A DNA stretch of 64,000 nt from Neogemmobacter tilapiae (GTDB lineage: Bacteria > Pseudomonadota > Alphaproteobacteria > Rhodobacterales > Rhodobacteraceae): contig NZ_BMYJ01000005.1 in NCBI RefSeq assembly GCF_014652215.1, positions 250,026-314,025 on the forward strand, in the 5' to 3' direction. Below the pieces are notes generated by a model. The model saw only the letters and a program-made list of their open reading frames with translations, was not told the origin of the DNA and ran no database searches. This document shows positions 25,482 through 35,334 of this stretch, in pieces (the first letter of the stretch is position 1; each line of letters opens with the position of its first letter). Both the position numbers and the translations under genes were made by a program.

Positions 25482-26420
25482 ATGCCCGACCCTTTGGCCG
25501 AAATCGTCACCCTGCTGCAACCCAGCGCGCCTTTCACAAAACGCGCCAGTGCCTCGGGCCCTTGGCGCGTCCGCCGCACAGATCTGGCGCAGGCCCTTTA
25601 CGTCTTGACCATCGCTGGCCGCGCCAACCTGGAACTCGACAACCGCCCTCCCATCCTTTTGCAGACTGGAGATTTCGCGTTGGTTCCTGCCGCGCAGGCC
25701 TTTACCATGTCCAGCGTCGATCCCCCGCCACCGCCCGGCCTGCTCAACCTGCCGCTTCGCTTGGACGATGGCACCTATCGCCTTGGCCCCCCTGACGCGC
25801 CGCCTCAGGTGCAGCAATTGCTGGGCCATTGCGTCTTTGCCTCGCCCGACGCGGCCCTCTTGGTTCCGCTGCTGCCCGATGTCGTCGTCGTCCGGGGTGC
25901 GGATCGCTTGGGCGTTCTGGCGGGCCTCGTCGCGGATGAGGCCCTCGCTGAACGCCCCGCCCGCGACATCGTGCTGCAACGCTTGCTTGAGGTGCTGTTG
26001 ATCGAGGCCCTGCGTGCACGCGCCGAAACCCAAGCGTCGCCCGGCTTGCTGCGCGGGCTGCATGATCCCCGTCTGTCCAGCGTTCTGCGCCAAATCCATG
26101 CAGCTCCGGCTCGGGGGTGGACGGTGGCCGAACTGGCCCGTGCGGCGGGCCTGTCCCGTTCGGCCTTTTTCACCCGCTTCCAGCGCGAAGTCGGCCTTCC
26201 CCCGATGGATTATCTGATGAACTGGCGCATGACCTTGGCCAAAGACCTCTTGCGCCACGGTCGCTTGGGTATTGCCGAAATTGCCACCCGCGTCGGCTAT
26301 GGCTCGGCCAGTGCCTTCAGCACCGCCTTTTCCCGGCGGGTTGGCTGCCCGCCCGCCCAATATGCCGCCCAGCACGGCGGATCGGTCTCTGCCGATGCTC
26401 AGGCGACACTTTTGGGATAG
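25482..26420 (+). CDS. AraC family transcriptional regulator
   Basis: 312 residues with an N-terminal cupin-like sensor domain and a C-terminal AraC DNA-binding domain with two helix-turn-helix motifs: Trp-Thr-Val-Ala-Glu-Leu-Ala-Arg-Ala-Ala-Gly-Leu-Ser, then Ile-Ala-Glu-Ile-Ala-x-Arg-Val-Gly-Tyr-Gly-Ser. The sensor domain is of the type seen in regulators that control an adjacent divergent SDR gene; the ligand is unknown. The start codon directly follows an inverted repeat, so binding there would block its own translation region and transcription. Confidence 0.92.
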   Translation: MPDPLAEIVTLLQPSAPFTKRASASGPWRVRRTDLAQALYVLTIAGRANLELDNRPPILLQTGDFALVPAAQAFTMSSVDPPPPPGLLNLPLRLDDGTYRLGPPDAPPQVQQLLGHCVFASPDAALLVPLLPDVVVVRGADRLGVLAGLVADEALAERPARDIVLQRLLEVLLIEALRARAETQASPGLLRGLHDPRLSSVLRQIHAAPARGWTVAELARAAGLSRSAFFTRFQREVGLPPMDYLMNWRMTLAKDLLRHGRLGIAEIATRVGYGSASAFSTAFSRRVGCPPAQYAAQHGGSVSADAQATLLG

Positions 26421-26441
26421 GGGGCCAGGACTCTGGCCCCC
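26420..26441. terminator. bidirectional terminator between AraC and PstS-OmpA genes
   Basis: Nine-pair perfect stem GGGGGCCAG (26420-26428) and CTGGCCCCC (26433-26441) with a GACT loop, between two convergent genes. It starts at the last base of the araC-type stop codon. Confidence 0.75.
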
Positions 26442-26461
26442 GTTCGGTTCAGACCACCCCC

Positions 26462-28033
26462 TTAGTGGTGAATCCACACCTCCACCCGCCGATTGTTCCG
26501 TTGCCCGGCGATGTCATCATTGCAGGCCACCGGGTTCAATTCCCCATAGCTTTTGACCACAAAGGGCGAAGGTGCCAAGCCAGTCTCCTGCAAGGCATCG
26601 GCCACCAGACTGGCGATGGTCTGCGCCCGGCTCTCGCCCAAGGCCCGGTTCGCCTCGAACGGTCCTTCGGAATCGGTAAAGCCGACAAAGGCCACTTCGG
26701 TGCCCTCGGGACTGCTCCGCAGATAGTCCACCAAGCGGATCAGATCGCGCTGCGATTCATTGTCCAAATCGGCCGAGCCGGTGCGAAAACGAAAGGTCGT
26801 TGAAAGCCTGTCCCATTCGGTCAAATCGACAAACAGTTCGCGCAAGGCATTCACTTCGGTCCGGCTGGTGCTGGCTTTGATGGCGGCGCGGATCGTTTCC
26901 GCCGTGCCGTTTTGATCCCGCCGCTCTGGCAAATAGGACAAAAAGCCCGCCTTCTCGACAAAAGGATAGGCGGCCGCCGCTGTCGCAAAAGCCAGCAAAT
27001 CTTGTGCGGGGCGCGACAACTCCTTGTTGGTCGTGTACAGATACAACCGGCGGCTCAGGGGGTATTCGCCGGTTTTTGCGGCAAAGGCGCTGGGGTCGTT
27101 GATCAAATCGCAGCTGGAAACCAGCTTCACCGGCTTGCTGTCACCCTTGAAGGCGAAGCCCACATAGCCAATCGCCCCCGGCTCCTGCGCCACCGCGGCG
27201 CTTAATGCGTCGCTCCGATCCAGGATTGTGGCCCCCGCCGACATCACCTCGCCGTGCGGCTTTAGAATGGCATCGGTCACGGTCGAAAACGTCCCCGACT
27301 TTTCACTGCGCGAGAACACTTTCACCGCCAAATCCGGCCCACCCAGCTCTTTCCAGTTCGAAATCCGGCCCGACAAAAGGCCTGAAATTTCTTCGGAATT
27401 CAGGGCCACCAGCGGCAGATCCGGGTGAACAATCACCAGCAGGCCATCGACGGCAAAGGCATGTTCCTGCGCCAGATCGGTTGGATCGCCCAGATCGGCA
27501 AAGGCGAACAGTTCAACTTCCTCGGGCTTGACCGGGCGCGACGACATACCGATCTCGGCGGTCTCCTCCAACAAACCGGCAAAGCCGGTGCTGGATCCCT
27601 TGAATTGCACGGTTGCGGCATAGATTTCATCACCCTTACCGCCGTCCGCCAGAATGCTGAACCCGGCGGTCGTCTCATCCAGCATGGTTTTCCGGGCGGC
27701 CGCGCCTTGGGCCTCGGCCAATCCCGACAGCAAAAGCGGCATCAGCTCTTCGCCGATTGTGTCTGATCCGGCGATGGCCAGCGTCTTGGCCGCCGCAGTC
27801 ATCGGTGGGCAAGCGGCACCTTCGCAGCGCATCTTGGCGGTGGGCACCTGAACTTCCCCAAACTCGCCCCGCAGCACATAATTGTCCTCCGACACCGAGA
27901 TCAATTCGCCGGTCAACCGCACAGAACCGTCCAGCGACGTGAGTGTGATGTCCTGTGCAGCCAACGGCAGCGCAAGCCCGGCGAGGCAAAGTACCACGCC
28001 GAGTGAGGGGAATATTGATGGGCAGGGTCGCAT
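26462..28033 (-). CDS. PstS-like periplasmic binding protein fused to an OmpA domain
   Basis: 523 residues. Order: signal peptide (cut near Pro-Leu-Ala-Ala-Gln), a short beta segment, a phosphate-binding-protein-like domain (about 70-360; Ile-Ala-Gly-Ser-Asp-Thr-Ile-Gly, Arg-Ser-Glu-Lys-Ser-Gly-Thr, Gly-Ala-Ile-Gly-Tyr-Val-Gly), and a C-terminal OmpA/MotB domain (Gly-Phe-Thr-Asp-Ser-Glu-Gly, then Asn-Asn-Arg-Arg-Val-Glu-Val). OmpA domains bind peptidoglycan, so this should be a wall-anchored ligand-binding protein rather than a free transporter component; no Pst permease is nearby. The open frame runs to 28342, but the signal peptide fixes the start at 28033. Confidence 0.9.
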   Translation of the reverse strand: MRPCPSIFPSLGVVLCLAGLALPLAAQDITLTSLDGSVRLTGELISVSEDNYVLRGEFGEVQVPTAKMRCEGAACPPMTAAAKTLAIAGSDTIGEELMPLLLSGLAEAQGAAARKTMLDETTAGFSILADGGKGDEIYAATVQFKGSSTGFAGLLEETAEIGMSSRPVKPEEVELFAFADLGDPTDLAQEHAFAVDGLLVIVHPDLPLVALNSEEISGLLSGRISNWKELGGPDLAVKVFSRSEKSGTFSTVTDAILKPHGEVMSAGATILDRSDALSAAVAQEPGAIGYVGFAFKGDSKPVKLVSSCDLINDPSAFAAKTGEYPLSRRLYLYTTNKELSRPAQDLLAFATAAAAYPFVEKAGFLSYLPERRDQNGTAETIRAAIKASTSRTEVNALRELFVDLTEWDRLSTTFRFRTGSADLDNESQRDLIRLVDYLRSSPEGTEVAFVGFTDSEGPFEANRALGESRAQTIASLVADALQETGLAPSPFVVKSYGELNPVACNDDIAGQRNNRRVEVWIHH

Positions 28034-28360
28034 AGCCGGTATCCTGTTGTTGTCAAAACCCCTCCCGGCGCCCGGATAGCGGGACCGTGTATGGATTTTG
28101 TGACGCAGGGCGCGCATTTCATGCGGCCATACCCGGCCACGCCTTCCGCCGGGATGACGTCCCGCTGCGCTGACCGCTGGGATTTTATGGGCGATCACTG
28201 TGCCGATGAAAAAATCGGCCCGGCATAATGAAAGAATCTGAAAACCGCCGTCAGATCCTCGGCGCAGAATGCCCATCACATTGCTGAATTTACAACTTGG
28301 CACTGCAACAACGTTAGGCTGTAAATCGTTGCGCCTTGACAAGGATAGCGCAACATTCGA
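28034..28360. other. divergent intergenic region with inverted repeat
   Basis: No gene is supported. The part near the RHS gene is AT-richer. It contains an inverted repeat ATTTACA (28288-28294) and TGTAAAT (28320-28326) and a TTGACA hexamer at 28336-28341. If that hexamer is a -35 box, transcription would begin inside the annotated RHS frame and favour the later start codon at 28406. Confidence 0.4.
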
Positions 28361-31300
28361 ATGTCGGCAAAATTCGAAATCCCGTCAGCAGGGCAGACCG
28401 ACAACATGATTTATAAAGCAATTTTTGCCGTCATTTCGATGGCATTTCTTGGTATGTCTGCCGCTGCCGAAGAACCTGATTCGACCGTGTCCACCGGAAC
28501 CGGCCTGAAAGAGGTTCAGATCGGTCCGCCGTTTGATATGGATAATGGCGGCTCCTTTCAGTATAATGTTCCAATAGAGGTTCCGACCTATCGGGGGCTC
28601 GAGCCGCGACTGTCTTTGTCGTATGATTCGGCCCGTCGCTCGAATGGCTCACCGGATGCTATTTTGGGTGTCGGATGGCAACTATCCGGCCTTTCCATGA
28701 TCACCCGAAACTCGCTGGGCGGCGGTGCCCCCACTTTTGACGCCGATGTCGATATCTTCCGTCTTGATGGTATGGATTTGCTGGCTTGCACCAAAAGCGG
28801 CTTTGACTGGCCTTACGGCTGGGCTTATCCGTCCGAACGGCGGGCTGATCGGAAAAACGCCAGTTGCAGCTATGGCAACAACCCGGACGGGTCTAATAGC
28901 GCCGGAAACATGACCCTTTTGAAAGAGGATTATCGTCGCATTCGCACGATGATCACCGATGTCAATGGGTTGCGCGCACGACGCTTTGTCATTCGGGATA
29001 CATCCGGGAAAATCTATACCTATCTTTCGCCGGGCGAAATTTCGGATATGGCTCCCGAGGCGGGCAGTGACGCCTACCAGATCATGTTCAACCGCACTTG
29101 GCTGCTAACGACGGTACAAGACACGCAGGACGAAGCGAATTCGGTCCGCTACTATTATGCCTTTGATCGATCAAATGGTTGGGCCCATCGGCTGACCCGC
29201 GTCTCCTACGGCAAATTCAATGCCGATGGTGTGGCCTCAACCAGCAATTACAATGTGTATTTCCTTTACGTGGAACGCAACGCGCCTTTGGCGACCTATG
29301 CCTTGGGCAACGGTTTGTCGGCCATGGGGGCGCAATACTACTCGCTTTATGACATCGTTGTCAAAGATGGTGGATCAAGTGTCACGACCGGGAACAACAT
29401 CCGCGGCTACGCTGTGCGCTATACCCGCAGCCCCGAGATGGACCGGCTGTTGGTCGATGAAATTCGCCAATTCGGAAGTGAGCTTAGCCTCAATGCCGAT
29501 GGCACCCGGATTGCCGCTGCCGCCGAGCCTGACCTTGATGGAATCGAACTGCCCGGCTGGAAATTCCAGTACAACAGCGACGCGCTGAAATTTGCGTGGC
29601 CGAACGGCAAGGTGTTTGAAGGCGCGCGGTTTGCACCAAGCGGAACCATCGCCGACCTTGACAATGATGGCAAAGACGAAGCGATTTTTAACAGAATCGA
29701 GAGCTCGGTCTATGCTCCTGACAACCCGAACGCCAATGTCCACGGACAAATTGTTTTCAGCGCCCCGCGGGGCGCCTATGAAACAAAGATCGAAGATAGC
29801 GGAATTGATCTTGCCTCATTAGCGGCCCGCGAACCATGGGCTTCGCTTCCACTTGTTGGAACGACGGTGTCAAGACCGCCAGGCGCGGCTTGGCCCAAGA
29901 TTGTCCGCCGCACGAATTTCGGTATCGTAACGCATTGGGAAAACCAAGGCAGCGGCGTCTATGTTCCGACCGAAAAATCGGCCCTGACTTTGGTCTCCAC
30001 GTCCGCGAGCTCAGTCCCTTCGCCGCCAGCCGTAGTGTTCAGTCCACTCACTTTCGAAGGCGCTTCCCAAACTACCCAACTCGTCATCAATACCAATGTG
30101 GGATGCCACTTGCGCGGCGGATACACGCCGCTGCTCGGGAACTTCGAGGATGATCCCGGCCTTGAAATCTATTATGCTGAAGCCTTCTATAACATTACGA
30201 CAAGCGGCCTCAGCGTTATCAGTGGCATTTACGGCGATCTTGCCCAATATTGCGACGGCCGGACGTTTGTTGGCAATGAATGGGCCGCAGACATTAACGG
30301 TGACGGGGTTGATGAAATCATCAACAACGACCGTATTTTTGTGCGGGAAAACGGTCGCTTTAAGAAATACGCAATGCCCAATTTTCCGCTGCCCTGCGCA
30401 CAGCGTGAAGGGAATGGTGCCCCTTGCCAGAATGTTGTCGATCAGAATGGCTGGAGCAATTCGGTTCTGTTCGGCGATGTCAATGGGGATGGCATGTCGG
30501 ATGGGGTCATCATTCGGCGGAAGGCCGGTGAATTTGATTGGGTTCAAGTGGCCATTTCGACGGGCTATGGCTTCAAAAACCCAGTCAACTGGATCTATAA
30601 TGATCCAGCGCTGGATTCTTACAATGAGCTTCAGCAGTTAAAAGATCAGCTGGCCGATATGAATGGCGACGGGTTGGCTGACCTCATCTGGCATGCCGGA
30701 TCGCCCGGTGGGTCGAATTATGGCGGCACCAGCGGGCCACCTGTCGATGGCCTTTCCGGTAGCGCAAGGATCTATTTTTCTGACGGGCGTAAGTTTTCGA
30801 TGTTCACCCGAACAGATCCCGGCTTTGGAAATTACTGCGATGGCGCGCGCGACAATAAGTTCTGCATCGAAAGCTTGATCGGCACCGGTGACATGGATGG
30901 CGACGGGTTAACTGATGTTGTCAGTGGTGTGGGTGTGCCTGGTGCCGACCCGGCCGCACGCATCTATTTCAACCGCACGGGCACCTCCTTTGCCATGCAG
31001 TCTGTCAAGGAGCCGATTGGTCGGACCACGGAAATTTCCTATGGTATCGCTGAACGAGTCGATGACAACCAGTTGCCGCGTGTGCAGCGTGTTGTGAAAG
31101 TATTGCGTGAATTCGGCCTGGAAACCGATATCGCGCGGGTCACTCGGTTCGACTATTTCGGTGCACGCTACAATTATACTTTTAGTCGCCCGATGGGCTA
31201 TCTCAAGATCATCAAGACGCTGCCAATCGTTGCCGGAGAAGATGCAGCCCCCACCCAGACGATCGAATATTCGCCGAAAATCTGGACGGCCGGGCTACCC

Positions 31301-34300
31301 ATCGCCACCCAATTGCGGGATGGCAATGGTGTGCTTATGTCCGAAACGGCGATCAGCTATGAACGCTCTCCCGTCGGCGAAGGCCTGCCTTTTAAAACTT
31401 GGAAATCGGGCGAGGTCGCCGGAACACGTTTTGGCGCGGGCAGCCTTGTCTATACGCGCAAAGGTTTTAACTGGGACGCTTTTGGGCAAAACACCATTGA
31501 AATCGATTTTGGCCTGCAATCTGGATCGGGGATCAGAGCCCTCTCTGATGTCACGAAATCCGATGATATCTGGGTCTGGACTGACTACAATTCGGTACTT
31601 GATAAATATATCATGAACCTTCCCAAAAAGCGTGTCGTGCTGGATGGAAGCAGTATCCCCTACGACAACCGCAACAACCCGGATTCTTTGGCCCCGACCC
31701 AATGGTGGCTCTCGGCCGAGCGCTTCTTCTTTGATGGCTTATCCGCGCCACCGCCGGCTTTCGGCAATGGCGGATTTGCTGGGAATATGACCGGACGCGA
31801 TGTCTGGAGTGGTAGCGCCAGCGCCTATCGCCCTGTCGAACGTTTCGAATTCGATGCCTCTGGCAATATCACCGCCCAGCAGGACGCACTGGCGATACAG
31901 GGCAATTATGTGTCGTTGACCCATGTCTATGATACAGCGAAAAAACTGTTCCGCCTCAAGACGACCAATGCGCTTTCGCAAGAAACCACCCTGTCGTGGA
32001 GCACACGCTGCCAGGCCCCCAACAGTGTCACCGATATCAATGGGCTGGTCACGACCACGGTCTTTGACGCCTTCTGCCGCGAGATTCGTCAATCCCTTCC
32101 AAATGGACGGGAAATTCTGAAACAATATATGAATCTCGGCCAGGTCGCCTTTCAGCACATCAAAACAACCAGCCAGCGGGCGGAAACCCCTCCTCCCGGA
32201 ACCATCGATCAAAGCCTGGACTCCCCCACAACCATCACTTGGGAATATTTCGACGGCTTCGGTCAGGCCTATCGCACCGCCCACAGCGCCACCGGTGGCG
32301 GCATGGCAAAAGCGATTGTCTATCTCAAAAGGTTCGACAACCGCGGCAATCTGCGCGACGAAAGCCTTGCCTTCGACAGTGCTGACTTTATCGCCGACTC
32401 GGGCTATCTCAGCGCCATCGACTGGGTCGCATCCATCCCCCGCAAGACCTATACCTATGACACGCTGGGCCGCCTTGTCGAAGCCCGCGCCGCCGACGGT
32501 GCCAAAACCACCACCACCTATGGCCGCGGCTATGGCGCCCCCACTGACATCAGCTTTTACTATGCCGCCGTCTTTACCAAAGGGCCCGATTGCTATGATG
32601 CCCGGCCCGCAACGCTTTGCGCCGAGCAGCGGGTTTACACGGACGGGCGCGGTCTCACCACCCGCAAGTCTCATGCCGACATCGACGGCGGCACAGCCTC
32701 GCTTGTCACCGACTATTCCTACGACAAGCTTGGTCGCCTCGTGGGCATTAAGGATCCGGTCAATGCTCTCTGGGCCTATACCTATGACCATTTTGGCAAC
32801 CGTACCCTATCGGACGACCCAGGCCTTGGCCTTTGGACCCTGACCTATGATTTCAACGGCAATCTCCTCAATCAGACCGATGCTTCCGGCAATACCATCG
32901 TCTTTGCCTATGATCGTCTGGGTCGCGTCCAGACAAAAACCGTCAGCCGCAACGTCGATGGAATCTTGTCGCCCGAGGCAAGGACGGTTTTTGCCTACGA
33001 CACCACACTGGCCTTTGGGGGTATCGGCTATAACAAGGGCCAATTGACCCGCGAACAGGTCTTTGCCCCAGGCGCCTCCGCATCCCTTGATCGCCTGATC
33101 CACCAGGTTGATCGCGCCTATGCGATCTCGGGCGGTGTCCAGCACGAACAGCATTGGTTAGAGGGCAACAAGACCTATTCCTTTGCCAACAGCTACACCA
33201 CAACGGGCGCCCCACTGGCCGCCGATTTGCCACTGGCCATGGGCGACACGCCGAACAGCCTCGGCAACTATCGCTATGACAATGCGGGAAGGGTCATCGC
33301 ATATGGCCCCTTTATCCCCCAGATCACCTACAATGCAGACAGCAACCCGATCGAGACCCGCTTTGCCAATGGCATGGTCGAAATCCTGCAATGGGACGAC
33401 GCCCGTGGCTGGCTGGATTCGATCCAGGTCGCCAAGACAGGTCTTCCCGCCTTTTCGGCCTCTTACTTGCGCAGTCCCGCCGGCCGCCTTTTGCAGCAGG
33501 AAACCACGGCCCATGTTCCCGGTCAGGCCGGCCCAATCCAAGACCGCTATGCCTATGCCTATGACTTTGTCGGCCGGCTTGTCGGCTCGCAGAACAGCCT
33601 CAATCCCGGCCAATCCCAATCCTTTGGCTACGACAGGGGCGGGCGTCTGACCTATAAGGGGGCCGCCCTTTCGGGCAGCTTGCCGCAGACATACAGCTAT
33701 GGCCCTGCTGCGCCCGATCATGCCCCAACGTCGGTCGAGGTCAACGGGATCACCCAAGCCTTTACCTATGACCCCAATGGCAACATGACCGCCGGCTTGA
33801 ACAAGGCCATGACCTATGATGGCGAAAACCGCCCGCTGTCGGTCACCTTTAACGGCCAGACCACCTGCTATGTCTATGGTGCCTCGGGCGTTCGCCTGAA
33901 AAAGATCGAGCTAAAGGCTTTCGGAACCTGCACCGCCCCCGGCCCGCAGACCGAGGTCACGGCCTATGTCGGGCCGCTGGAACTGCGAAATTTCGGAACG
34001 GTGGCCGAGGAATGGTTGGCCTATCCGCATCCGCTGGTTCGCCTAGTGCGCAAGAATGGCGCTTGGGCGACGTCTTTCCTGCACACTGACTATCTCGGCT
34101 CGGTCCGCGCCATCAGCGATGCCAGCGGTACTGTCAGCGAAGGGGCCAGCTATCAGCCCTACGGCGAGCAGAGCCAGATCGTTGTACCGGGCACCGACCC
34201 GGACGACAGCAAAGGCTGGATCGGCGAGCGCTATGACGCCGACGCCGGCCTGCAATACCTGAACGCCCGCTACTACGACCCCGTGCTGGGGATGTTCCTG

Positions 34301-35056
34301 CAACCGGATTGGTTCGAGGTGATGGAACCGGGGGTTGGGACGAACCGGTACGGGTATTCGGCAGGTGATCCGGTGAATAAGATGGATCCGGGGGGGAATC
34401 AGGAGGGACCGGCGGTTGACCCGGATGACTGGGACCCAGAGACGAATCCTCCATCGGATTCCGGACTGAGTTACTCTGAACAAATGTCGAACGTTGGAGA
34501 TGCAACATACAATATCAGTGTTACTGTTGCATATGAAGCGTCCCCAGTCTCGGCATATTATGATGGAGTTGATGCATGGAACGCTGGATCAGCAATTGGC
34601 GTTGGTGTAGCGGTCGCTTCAGTTTTCCCGATAGGAAAAGTAACCAAAGTAACGAAGCTTGGAAAAGCTGCCTCTCACGCAGATGAGGCTACGAAAGTAG
34701 CTAAAGTTGCCCCGGATGGGAACTACTATAGTGTTGGCTACGAAACAAAACTTGACGCCAGCTCTTATCCAGGCACATCACGCGCGGGTCATTTCCAAGA
34801 AGCGAACGAAAAACTGCTGAAAGACATGGAGTCTGATCCCAAGTTTGCTGACACTATGGCTGACGCTGGCGTTATCATAGAAAGAACTCCGACTGGTTTA
34901 GCACCTCGCCAATCTCCAACTGGATGGACTTGGCATCATGATGAAAGTCCTGGTACAATGCAACTTGTTCCGAGAGAGCAGCACGCACCTGGAAGTGCGT
35001 TCCAACGAGTCCTGCATCCGGATGGCAAGGGAGGGTTCGCAATATGGGGGAAGTAA
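28361..35056 (+). CDS. SpvB/FG-GAP/RHS polymorphic toxin with C-terminal WHH nuclease
   Basis: 2,231 residues. A signal peptide (residues 16-37, cut near Ser-Ala-Ala-Ala-Glu) suggests the true start is the ATG at 28406. An SpvB-like domain follows (about 45-330), then a middle part with calcium-binding FG-GAP motifs (Asp-x-Asn-Gly-Asp-Gly at several sites near 29,660 and 30,290-30,910), a TcdB-like segment, RHS/YD repeats (Tyr-Asp-x-x-Gly-Arg/Asn, about 32,450-33,800) and the RHS core motif near residue 1960 (Leu-Asn-Ala-Arg-Tyr-Tyr-Asp-Pro). After Asp-Pro-Gly-Gly-Asn the last about 220 residues change composition and end in Trp2191-His2192-His2193 plus Met-Gln-Leu-Val-Pro-x-x-x-His, the WHH nuclease signature. 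RHS shells encapsulate and deliver such toxins. The tail is AT-rich, a sign of cassette exchange. Confidence 0.92.
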   Translation: MSAKFEIPSAGQTDNMIYKAIFAVISMAFLGMSAAAEEPDSTVSTGTGLKEVQIGPPFDMDNGGSFQYNVPIEVPTYRGLEPRLSLSYDSARRSNGSPDAILGVGWQLSGLSMITRNSLGGGAPTFDADVDIFRLDGMDLLACTKSGFDWPYGWAYPSERRADRKNASCSYGNNPDGSNSAGNMTLLKEDYRRIRTMITDVNGLRARRFVIRDTSGKIYTYLSPGEISDMAPEAGSDAYQIMFNRTWLLTTVQDTQDEANSVRYYYAFDRSNGWAHRLTRVSYGKFNADGVASTSNYNVYFLYVERNAPLATYALGNGLSAMGAQYYSLYDIVVKDGGSSVTTGNNIRGYAVRYTRSPEMDRLLVDEIRQFGSELSLNADGTRIAAAAEPDLDGIELPGWKFQYNSDALKFAWPNGKVFEGARFAPSGTIADLDNDGKDEAIFNRIESSVYAPDNPNANVHGQIVFSAPRGAYETKIEDSGIDLASLAAREPWASLPLVGTTVSRPPGAAWPKIVRRTNFGIVTHWENQGSGVYVPTEKSALTLVSTSASSVPSPPAVVFSPLTFEGASQTTQLVINTNVGCHLRGGYTPLLGNFEDDPGLEIYYAEAFYNITTSGLSVISGIYGDLAQYCDGRTFVGNEWAADINGDGVDEIINNDRIFVRENGRFKKYAMPNFPLPCAQREGNGAPCQNVVDQNGWSNSVLFGDVNGDGMSDGVIIRRKAGEFDWVQVAISTGYGFKNPVNWIYNDPALDSYNELQQLKDQLADMNGDGLADLIWHAGSPGGSNYGGTSGPPVDGLSGSARIYFSDGRKFSMFTRTDPGFGNYCDGARDNKFCIESLIGTGDMDGDGLTDVVSGVGVPGADPAARIYFNRTGTSFAMQSVKEPIGRTTEISYGIAERVDDNQLPRVQRVVKVLREFGLETDIARVTRFDYFGARYNYTFSRPMGYLKIIKTLPIVAGEDAAPTQTIEYSPKIWTAGLPIATQLRDGNGVLMSETAISYERSPVGEGLPFKTWKSGEVAGTRFGAGSLVYTRKGFNWDAFGQNTIEIDFGLQSGSGIRALSDVTKSDDIWVWTDYNSVLDKYIMNLPKKRVVLDGSSIPYDNRNNPDSLAPTQWWLSAERFFFDGLSAPPPAFGNGGFAGNMTGRDVWSGSASAYRPVERFEFDASGNITAQQDALAIQGNYVSLTHVYDTAKKLFRLKTTNALSQETTLSWSTRCQAPNSVTDINGLVTTTVFDAFCREIRQSLPNGREILKQYMNLGQVAFQHIKTTSQRAETPPPGTIDQSLDSPTTITWEYFDGFGQAYRTAHSATGGGMAKAIVYLKRFDNRGNLRDESLAFDSADFIADSGYLSAIDWVASIPRKTYTYDTLGRLVEARAADGAKTTTTYGRGYGAPTDISFYYAAVFTKGPDCYDARPATLCAEQRVYTDGRGLTTRKSHADIDGGTASLVTDYSYDKLGRLVGIKDPVNALWAYTYDHFGNRTLSDDPGLGLWTLTYDFNGNLLNQTDASGNTIVFAYDRLGRVQTKTVSRNVDGILSPEARTVFAYDTTLAFGGIGYNKGQLTREQVFAPGASASLDRLIHQVDRAYAISGGVQHEQHWLEGNKTYSFANSYTTTGAPLAADLPLAMGDTPNSLGNYRYDNAGRVIAYGPFIPQITYNADSNPIETRFANGMVEILQWDDARGWLDSIQVAKTGLPAFSASYLRSPAGRLLQQETTAHVPGQAGPIQDRYAYAYDFVGRLVGSQNSLNPGQSQSFGYDRGGRLTYKGAALSGSLPQTYSYGPAAPDHAPTSVEVNGITQAFTYDPNGNMTAGLNKAMTYDGENRPLSVTFNGQTTCYVYGASGVRLKKIELKAFGTCTAPGPQTEVTAYVGPLELRNFGTVAEEWLAYPHPLVRLVRKNGAWATSFLHTDYLGSVRAISDASGTVSEGASYQPYGEQSQIVVPGTDPDDSKGWIGERYDADAGLQYLNARYYDPVLGMFLQPDWFEVMEPGVGTNRYGYSAGDPVNKMDPGGNQEGPAVDPDDWDPETNPPSDSGLSYSEQMSNVGDATYNISVTVAYEASPVSAYYDGVDAWNAGSAIGVGVAVASVFPIGKVTKVTKLGKAASHADEATKVAKVAPDGNYYSVGYETKLDASSYPGTSRAGHFQEANEKLLKDMESDPKFADTMADAGVIIERTPTGLAPRQSPTGWTWHHDESPGTMQLVPREQHAPGSAFQRVLHPDGKGGFAIWGK

Positions 35057-35334
35057 TGACTTTGCTCGACGTGATAGAAAAACTTGAGGAATTCGACGTC
35101 GAAGCAACCATCTACTCTTGTCAGCCATGGACCCCCGTTTCGAAAACTACGGTTTGCAACGAACCACAAACTGGAGGGCTTCCAAAAGAAGCAGTTGATT
35201 TGGAGGCTAGCTACTTTCTGGAAATCGCAATTGCCAGAGATTTCGTTGAAGATTGGCTGGCTTCACAAACGAACCGGCCAACCAGCGCAGAAATGTGCCA
35301 GCGCATCATCCAATATGCCCGGGATGACGCTTGA
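35056..35334 (+). CDS. probable immunity protein for the WHH toxin
   Basis: 92 residues, acidic, with no signal peptide or membrane segment, so cytoplasmic. The ATG at 35056 overlaps the toxin stop (TAATG) and has a strong GGGGGAAG ribosome site at 35046-35053; the earlier ATG at 35044 is unlikely. The family is not certain; it resembles small proteins found as neighbours of RHS toxins. Position directly behind the toxin tail and the shared low GC content are the main evidence that it neutralises the nuclease. Confidence 0.75.
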   Translation: MTLLDVIEKLEEFDVEATIYSCQPWTPVSKTTVCNEPQTGGLPKEAVDLEASYFLEIAIARDFVEDWLASQTNRPTSAEMCQRIIQYARDDA

